DNA of 9,663 nucleotides, from the NCBI GenBank assembly GCA_005881995.1, contig VBHV01000111.1, positions 1 through 9,663 on the forward strand, written 5' to 3'. The notes below the pieces were generated by a model. That model was not told where the DNA came from and did not search any database. It saw only the letters and a list, made by a program, of their open reading frames with translations. Positions 5,747-9,663 of this stretch are shown piece by piece. A program made the translations under genes and the position numbers. This stretch comes from Chloroflexota bacterium (GTDB lineage Bacteria > Chloroflexota > Ktedonobacteria > Ktedonobacterales > Ktedonobacteraceae). Numbering within the stretch: position 1 is the first letter of the stretch; each line of letters starts with the position of its first letter.

Positions 5747-6775
5747 ATGCTAGATATTATCGCAGCTTACATCAACCGGCATTCACTGCTTCCTTCTGGC
5801 GGCAAGGTTATCGTTGCTGTTTCCGGTGGGGCCGATTCACTCTGCCTGCTGCACCTCCTGCACCAGCTCTGCGGGACGGGCAAACGCCATGCGCATGTGC
5901 AACTGCATGCCGCACACCTCAATCACCAACTGCGTGGTGAAGCCAGCGCACGGGATGCCGTCGCCGTCGCCAGCATCGTAGAGTCCTGGGGATTGCCTCT
6001 CACCATAGGGAAAATCGATGTGCCCGCGCTGGCAAGAGCGGAACACCGTTCGTTAGAGGACGCGGCACGAATCGCGCGCTATAGCTTCCTGCGCGAAGTG
6101 GCGCAAGGACAGCTAATCGCGGTTGCGCATCACGCCGATGACCAGGTAGAGACACTGCTGCTCCACTGGCTGCGTGGAAGCGGACTGTCCGGTATGGTCG
6201 GTATGCTGCCGCGCCAGCAGGATATCATCCGCCCGTTACTGGAAGTGAGCCACGAGCAAACGACGGCTTACTGCCAGGAGCATGGCATCGTCCCGGTGGA
6301 AGATCTGAGCAATGCCGACGCGGCATTTCTACGGAACCGCATCCGGCATCAACTGCTCCCTCTCATGGAATCCATCAATCCAGGTTTTCGTGACACCCTT
6401 CTGCGCAATGCCGGGGTTCTACGCGCCGACCTGGATTATATTGAAACGCAGGTCGATGCATGTTGGCCCCAGGTCGTCACTAAAGAGCAGGATGAAGCCA
6501 TCACATTGAATGCGCTGGCATGGATAGAACTACCTCTAGCCCTGCAGCGCCATCTATTGCGGCGGGTCACGGCGCGTCTTTGCCAGGGTCAATCCCCCTT
6601 AGAGATTCGTCATTACGCGCTCGTAGAAGATTTATTGCACCGCCCAGCCGACCGGCAGGAGCGCACCCTGCACCTTCCCCAAAACCTGCGCGTCACACGC
6701 ATTTTATACAACCTAACCTTCGAACGTCTCTCTACACCAGAACCATCGTTACCCGTAAAAATAGATACCTCCTAG
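5747..6775 (+). CDS. tilS: tRNA(Ile)-lysidine synthase, N-terminal catalytic part (ends at premature TAG)
   Basis: TilS uses ATP and lysine to convert C34 of tRNA-Ile2 (CAU anticodon) to lysidine, so that it reads AUA codons. Seen from the ATG at 5747 (342 aa): PP-loop SGGADS (26-31), AHHADDQVETLL (128-139 region), LRGSGLSGM (142-150), RPLL (162-165), RNRIRHQLLPL (196-206), then the helical substrate-binding region to about 300. The frame meets TAG at 6773-6775. Downstream it is open without another stop to 7435, where the missing C-terminal domain is encoded. The catalytic half resembles the naturally short TilS of some bacteria, so it may still work. The frame extends upstream to GTG 5708, but that codon overlaps the -10 element; GTG 5741 is a second alternative. 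It is the first gene of the tilS-hpt-gpsA run. Confidence 0.88.
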   Translation: MLDIIAAYINRHSLLPSGGKVIVAVSGGADSLCLLHLLHQLCGTGKRHAHVQLHAAHLNHQLRGEASARDAVAVASIVESWGLPLTIGKIDVPALARAEHRSLEDAARIARYSFLREVAQGQLIAVAHHADDQVETLLLHWLRGSGLSGMVGMLPRQQDIIRPLLEVSHEQTTAYCQEHGIVPVEDLSNADAAFLRNRIRHQLLPLMESINPGFRDTLLRNAGVLRADLDYIETQVDACWPQVVTKEQDEAITLNALAWIELPLALQRHLLRRVTARLCQGQSPLEIRHYALVEDLLHRPADRQERTLHLPQNLRVTRILYNLTFERLSTPEPSLPVKIDTS

Positions 6776-6794
6776 GCATCCAATAGGCATCAAC
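6773..6794. repeat. Near-tandem duplication of TAGGCATC containing the tilS stop
   Basis: TAGGCATCCAA (6773-6783) is followed by TAGGCATCAAC (6784-6794). The first TAG is the in-frame tilS stop; the second copy is out of frame. This looks like a small local duplication or an old insertion scar. Confidence 0.5.
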
Positions 6795-7435
6795 CTAAGC
6801 TGGGAAGTCAGGCAGGAGGGCGGGCGATCCGTAGGGGCGAGGGCGGTGGGGAGCGGAAGGGAGGGCCTTTAGGGTCGCCCGCGGGGTGGGGAGGTGGTCG
6901 TGTTTCTCTAAGATATCAGCGAGATCAACAGGACGCGGGCGACCCTAAAGGCCCTCCCATCCCCACGTCATCCACCCTCGCCCCTACGGATGTTTCAGAG
7001 GCGTCGTTGCCTCTTCCCGGCGAGGTGGCCATTCCAGGAACACCCTGGATCGCAAGGGCCGAACTGCTTACAGGGGCATTGATGGAAGAGGTGAAAACAG
7101 CCCTGCGCCGCGCAGATTGGCCGGAAGTGTGGCGATTACTTGCAAATAGTCGTTATGTTGTATATGTAGATGCTCAAGGCATTGATACCTGTTTGCAGGT
7201 GCGCACAAGGCGTCCGGGTGACCGCATCCAGCCATTAGGCATGACGCATGAAAAAAAAGTGCAGGATATTTTAGTGGATTATCACATCGCGCGGTCAGAG
7301 CGCGAGTTCATCCCCCTCTTTTTTTCAGCGTCGCATTGCATCTGGCTGGCGGGCATCTGCCTCGATGAACGGGTACGGTTGACACGCAACACCGAACACG
7401 TAGCGCGTTTATCCATCATTCCAAAAGCGCCGTGA
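6776..7435 (+). pseudogene. tilS: tRNA(Ile)-lysidine synthase, separated C-terminal domain
   Basis: This is the continuation of the tilS frame after the TAG. Codons 6776-7003 read through flanking sequence and the inverted-repeat element (Gly/Arg-rich, not TilS-like). From 7007 the product is TilS again: LPLPGEVAIPGTPW, typical of the junction after the substrate-binding domain, then the TilS C-terminal domain with RTRRPGDRIQPLGM (66-79 counted from TTG 7007), a KKVQDILVDYHI helix and WLAGICLDERVRL (113-125). A separate product could start at TTG 7007 with GAGG five bases upstream, giving 142 aa. Alternatives are TAG readthrough giving a 562-residue fused protein, or simple decay. This domain normally helps position the tRNA. 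It ends 32 bases before the hpt ATG. Confidence 0.75.
6827..6991. mobile_element. MITE-like 165-bp inverted-repeat element within tilS
   Basis: The outer 17 bases ATCCGTAGGGGCGAGGG (6827-6843) are repeated exactly in inverse at 6975-6991. An inner arm of 24 bases (6859-6882) is the exact reverse complement of 6935-6958. The arms, with a short mismatched stretch between, are about 56 bases long and enclose about 52 bases of loop. No transposase is encoded, so this would be a non-autonomous element or a palindromic repeat family. It is 55 codons long with no stop in the tilS frame. No clear target-site duplication is visible: the flanks GGGCGGGCG and GTTTCAGAG differ. In RNA it would form a very stable hairpin between tilS and hpt. 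Confidence 0.7.
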
Positions 7436-7467
7436 ACGAGCATTATTTTTCTTTTTTCGAGGTGGAC

Positions 7468-8079
7468 ATGCACGAAGACATTGAAGAGATATTGGTATCT
7501 AGCGAGGAGATTCAGGCCAAGGTTGTGGAGTTGGGCAAGCGAATTACGGCTGACTACCGGGGCAAGAATCTCTTGTTACTTGGGACACTGAAAGGAGCCG
7601 TGCCATTTATCGCCGATCTGGCGCGCGCGATCGAGCTGCCCCTGGAGATTGACTATATGGCCGTCTCCAGCTATGGCAACAGCACCGAGTCGAGCGGCAT
7701 TGTGCGCATTCTCAAAGACCTGGAAGGGCCGGTGCAGCAGAAGCACGTCCTGATCGTTGAAGACATCGTTGATAGCGGTCAGACGCTGCACTATCTGATG
7801 GATGTCTTGTGGCAACGCAGGCCACTCAGCCTGCGCGTCTGCGCACTGCTTGATAAGGGTAGGGAGCGCATCAAGCCCGTTGAGCTAGACTATACCGGCT
7901 TTCAGATACCTGACCGCTTTGTGGTTGGTTATGGCCTCGACTACGCCCAGCGCTACCGCAACCTGCCATATGTCGGCATCCTGAAACCTACGATATACGA
8001 AGAAGAATCAACGAATCCGCAAGCGTATCATAAAAGCCCGGCAGAAAATTCCCAGGGACATGCCAGGCAGGATCGGTGA
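7468..8079 (+). CDS. hpt: Hypoxanthine phosphoribosyltransferase
   Basis: 203 aa cytoplasmic purine-salvage enzyme joining hypoxanthine or guanine to PRPP to give IMP or GMP. Motifs: LKG (41-43), flexible-loop SSYGNST (67-73), PRPP-binding IVEDIVDSGQTL (96-107), and base/Mg-binding region DRFVVGYGLDYA (149-160) followed by RNLPYVG (164-170). The ATG at 7468 is preceded by GAGGTGG and fits the family; a GTG at 7432, overlapping the tilS stop, would add 12 residues. The last 25 or so residues (ESTNPQAYHKSP...) are polar and beyond the usual end, probably a disordered tail. The tilS-hpt order is common in bacteria, which supports both calls. Confidence 0.94.
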   Translation: MHEDIEEILVSSEEIQAKVVELGKRITADYRGKNLLLLGTLKGAVPFIADLARAIELPLEIDYMAVSSYGNSTESSGIVRILKDLEGPVQQKHVLIVEDIVDSGQTLHYLMDVLWQRRPLSLRVCALLDKGRERIKPVELDYTGFQIPDRFVVGYGLDYAQRYRNLPYVGILKPTIYEEESTNPQAYHKSPAENSQGHARQDR

Positions 8080-8083
8080 TTTC

Positions 8084-8108
8084 CAGGGCGACCACCAGAG
8101 TCGCCCTG
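8084..8108 (+). promoter_or_regulatory. Intercistronic hairpin between hpt and gpsA
   Basis: CAGGGCGAC (8084-8092) pairs exactly with GTCGCCCTG (8100-8108), loop CACCAGA. No U-run follows, so it is not a classical terminator. It sits five bases after the hpt stop and just before the gpsA ribosome site. It may protect the upstream mRNA 3' end or mark a processing point. Confidence 0.45.
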
Positions 8109-8127
8109 CTAGCCTGGAGGATATGCT

Positions 8128-9138
8128 ATGGCAGCAGTTGGTGTAATCGGCAGCGGTGCCTGGGGTACAACCCTGGCTATTTTACTGGCAAATGAAGGCG
8201 CACAGGTAATGCTGTGGGAACACCGGCCCGAACGCGCGGTCGAGATACAGCAGCGCCGCGAAAATAGCTTATTCCTGCCCGGCTTTCGTTTTCCCGACAG
8301 CCTGCAAGTCACCTCCGATATCGCGCAGGCTGTTAAGGGGGCGGATATACTGCTCCTTGTCACGCCCTCACAGCGCATGCGTGAGAATGTGCGCCTGCTC
8401 GCTCCCTATCTCGGTGGGGATACACTGTGTGTGAGTTGCAGCAAAGGGATCGAGATCAGCAGCCTCAAGCGCATGACCGAGGTCATCCAGCAAGAAATTC
8501 CCGCGTTGAACAATCGCATCGCGGCGCTGAGCGGCCCCAGTATTTCATTCGAAGTGGCCGAGGGGAAACCAACTGCCGCAGTCATAGCGGCCTATGATGA
8601 AGCAGTCGCAGTGCGCGGGCGCACGCTCTTGACCACCTCACGTTTTCGCGTATACACGTCGAACGATGTAGTGGGTGTAGAACTCGGCGGCGCGCTGAAA
8701 AACATTGTGGCTATCGGCGCGGGTTTTAGCGATGGTATGAACTATGGCGAGAACGGCAAAGCCGCTTTTATGACGCGCGCGCTGGCAGAGATGGCCCGCC
8801 TGGGCATCGCGGCGGGCGCGCATCCCCTCACCTTTGCAGGTCTCGCGGGCATTGGCGACCTGATCGTCACCTGCGCCAGTCCTCTCAGCCGCAACCACCA
8901 GCTTGGCCGACGTCTCGCGGCGGGCGAAAAACTCGAAGACATCATCTCCTCCACTCACAGCGTCGCTGAAGGTATCTATACCACCAAGGCGGCTTTACAA
9001 CTGGCGGCAACCTACGATGTCGAAATGCCCATCACCGAGCAGCTCAGCCTCGTCCTCTTCGAAGGTCTTGATCCCCGCAAGGCCGTACCAGAATTGATGA
9101 TGCGCGACCCAAAGAGCGAGATGGAAGGGATGCTATAG
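8128..9138 (+). CDS. gpsA: NAD(P)-dependent glycerol-3-phosphate dehydrogenase
   Basis: 336 aa cytoplasmic enzyme reducing dihydroxyacetone phosphate to sn-glycerol 3-phosphate, the backbone for phospholipid synthesis. N-terminal Rossmann fold with VGVIGSGAWGTTLA (4-17); CSKGIE (104-109, Lys106); SGPS (135-138); VELGGALKNI (184-193, Lys191, catalytic); GLAGIGDLIVTC (238-249, Asp244); SRNHQLGRRL (254-263, Arg255 and Asn256 contacting substrate or cofactor). Full length for the family. TGGAGG at 8115-8120 stands seven bases before the ATG, a strong ribosome site. It is 48 bases downstream of hpt on the same strand, so likely co-transcribed, though the intervening hairpin may modulate this. It converges with tyrS. 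Confidence 0.96.
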   Translation: MAAVGVIGSGAWGTTLAILLANEGAQVMLWEHRPERAVEIQQRRENSLFLPGFRFPDSLQVTSDIAQAVKGADILLLVTPSQRMRENVRLLAPYLGGDTLCVSCSKGIEISSLKRMTEVIQQEIPALNNRIAALSGPSISFEVAEGKPTAAVIAAYDEAVAVRGRTLLTTSRFRVYTSNDVVGVELGGALKNIVAIGAGFSDGMNYGENGKAAFMTRALAEMARLGIAAGAHPLTFAGLAGIGDLIVTCASPLSRNHQLGRRLAAGEKLEDIISSTHSVAEGIYTTKAALQLAATYDVEMPITEQLSLVLFEGLDPRKAVPELMMRDPKSEMEGML

Positions 9139-9145
9139 AGCAATC

Positions 9146-9183
9146 TTTCTGTATGGGGAGTGTTATTTCTCCCCATACAGAAA
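9146..9183. terminator. Perfect 15-bp hairpin between gpsA and tyrS
   Basis: TTTCTGTATGGGGAG (9146-9160) pairs perfectly with 9169-9183 around the loop TGTTATTT. It lies eight bases after the gpsA stop and just beyond the tyrS stop on the other strand, the expected place for a shared bidirectional terminator. No U-tract follows on either strand. Confidence 0.6.
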
Positions 9184-9191
9184 ACAGCAGA

Positions 9192-9663
9192 TCAAACTGC
9201 GCGCACTAAATGATACTCCCTCGCCCCCTTGCGCAAGACAAGATAGCGCCCATCGATCAAAGAAGAAAGACCGATCATCGCCGAAACATCAGCCACGCGG
9301 CGGTTATTGACGTAGATGCCTCCGCCTTCGATCAAGCGGCGCGCCGCCCCTTTCGACGGGGCGAAACCGCTGGCGATTACCGCGTCCACGATGGGCAGTC
9401 CGGCGCCCTCGAAGCTCGTTTTTGGCATGTCGCTGGACGGCACTTCGGCGAAGATGTCCAGTACATCCTGCGCGCTCAGATCGGCAATCTCGCCGCCAAA
9501 CAGTACCTGTGAGGCCTGGATAGCTTTGCGCAGTTCGTAGTCACCATGCACCACGCGCGTCACTTCCTGCGCCAGTCGCTTCTGCGCCTCGCGTTTCTCC
9601 GGCGCGATCTCCACGGCGGCTTCCAGTTCCGCGATTTCGCCCTGGTCGAGCAGCGTAAAAAAC
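9192..9663 (-). CDS. tyrS: Tyrosine--tRNA ligase, C-terminal part (cut by window edge)
   Basis: Charges tRNA-Tyr with tyrosine. The frame is open to the last base of the window, so the start and the catalytic domain (HIGH and KMSKS motifs) lie outside. Visible are FFTLLDQGEIAELE and EIAPEKREAQKRLAQEVTR, then VVHGDYEL and LFGGEIADLS, the typical end of the anticodon-binding helical domain. The C-terminal S4 RNA-binding domain follows, with KGAARRLIEGGGIYVNNRRV and its DGRYLVLRKG strand. It ends in EYHLVRAV just before the hairpin shared with gpsA. The internal GTG at 9614 is not a start, because recognisable TyrS sequence continues upstream of it. About 156 residues are seen of roughly 400-420. 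Confidence 0.93.
   Translation of the reverse strand, partial: FFTLLDQGEIAELEAAVEIAPEKREAQKRLAQEVTRVVHGDYELRKAIQASQVLFGGEIADLSAQDVLDIFAEVPSSDMPKTSFEGAGLPIVDAVIASGFAPSKGAARRLIEGGGIYVNNRRVADVSAMIGLSSLIDGRYLVLRKGAREYHLVRAV

Noticed and set aside
6827..6991. Riboswitch or structured RNA gene
   Set aside because: Exact terminal inverted repeats and a nested palindrome without conserved RNA motifs fit a mobile repeat better; the position inside tilS also argues against it.

Overview
The window looks like a chromosomal segment of a filamentous Chloroflexota bacterium, possibly Ktedonobacteria. This is an inference from gene content: housekeeping genes (def, tilS, hpt, gpsA, tyrS) mixed with lineage-type secreted and stress proteins, moderate-to-high GC, and a short GTAGGGGCG-type inverted-repeat element. 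No rRNA, tRNA or CRISPR array was seen.

Layout, left to right. (1) 2-1688 (+): the C-terminal end of an MFS transporter runs directly, out of frame, into an ABC-F ATPase gene that lacks its 5' part (first Walker A missing). This looks like a deletion junction. (2) 1717-3222 (-): a secreted or membrane-anchored protein with a Gln/His/Lys-rich linker and ten cysteines, of unknown function. It converges on the ABC-F gene over a hairpin. (3) 3223-3739: a 517-base divergent intergenic region with inverted repeats but no gene. (4) 3740-4258 (+): a protein with a YflT/general-stress-like domain, followed by a hairpin terminator. (5) 4259-4704: AT-rich spacer with two perfect DnaA-box sequences, a palindrome, a good promoter and an operator-like palindrome. 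It leads to a small four-cysteine (zinc-ribbon-like) protein at 4705-5055. (6) A 30-bp perfect hairpin holds the stop codons of both that gene and the convergent def gene (5113-5622, -). (7) 5747-9138 (+): a probable operon of tilS, hpt and gpsA. The tilS frame is split by one in-frame TAG and carries a 165-bp MITE-like inverted-repeat element between the catalytic half and the C-terminal domain. (8) 9192-9663 (-): the C-terminal part of tyrS with its S4 domain, cut by the window edge.

The housekeeping block serves protein synthesis and basic metabolism: N-terminal Met deformylation (Def), tRNA-Ile2 lysidine formation (TilS), tRNA-Tyr charging (TyrS), purine salvage (Hpt) and glycerol-3-phosphate supply for phospholipids (GpsA). 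The best candidates for a second look are the split tilS with its inserted element, the MFS/ABC-F junction, the Q-rich secreted protein and the DnaA-box pair. I did not find convincing evidence for a complete new multi-gene system.
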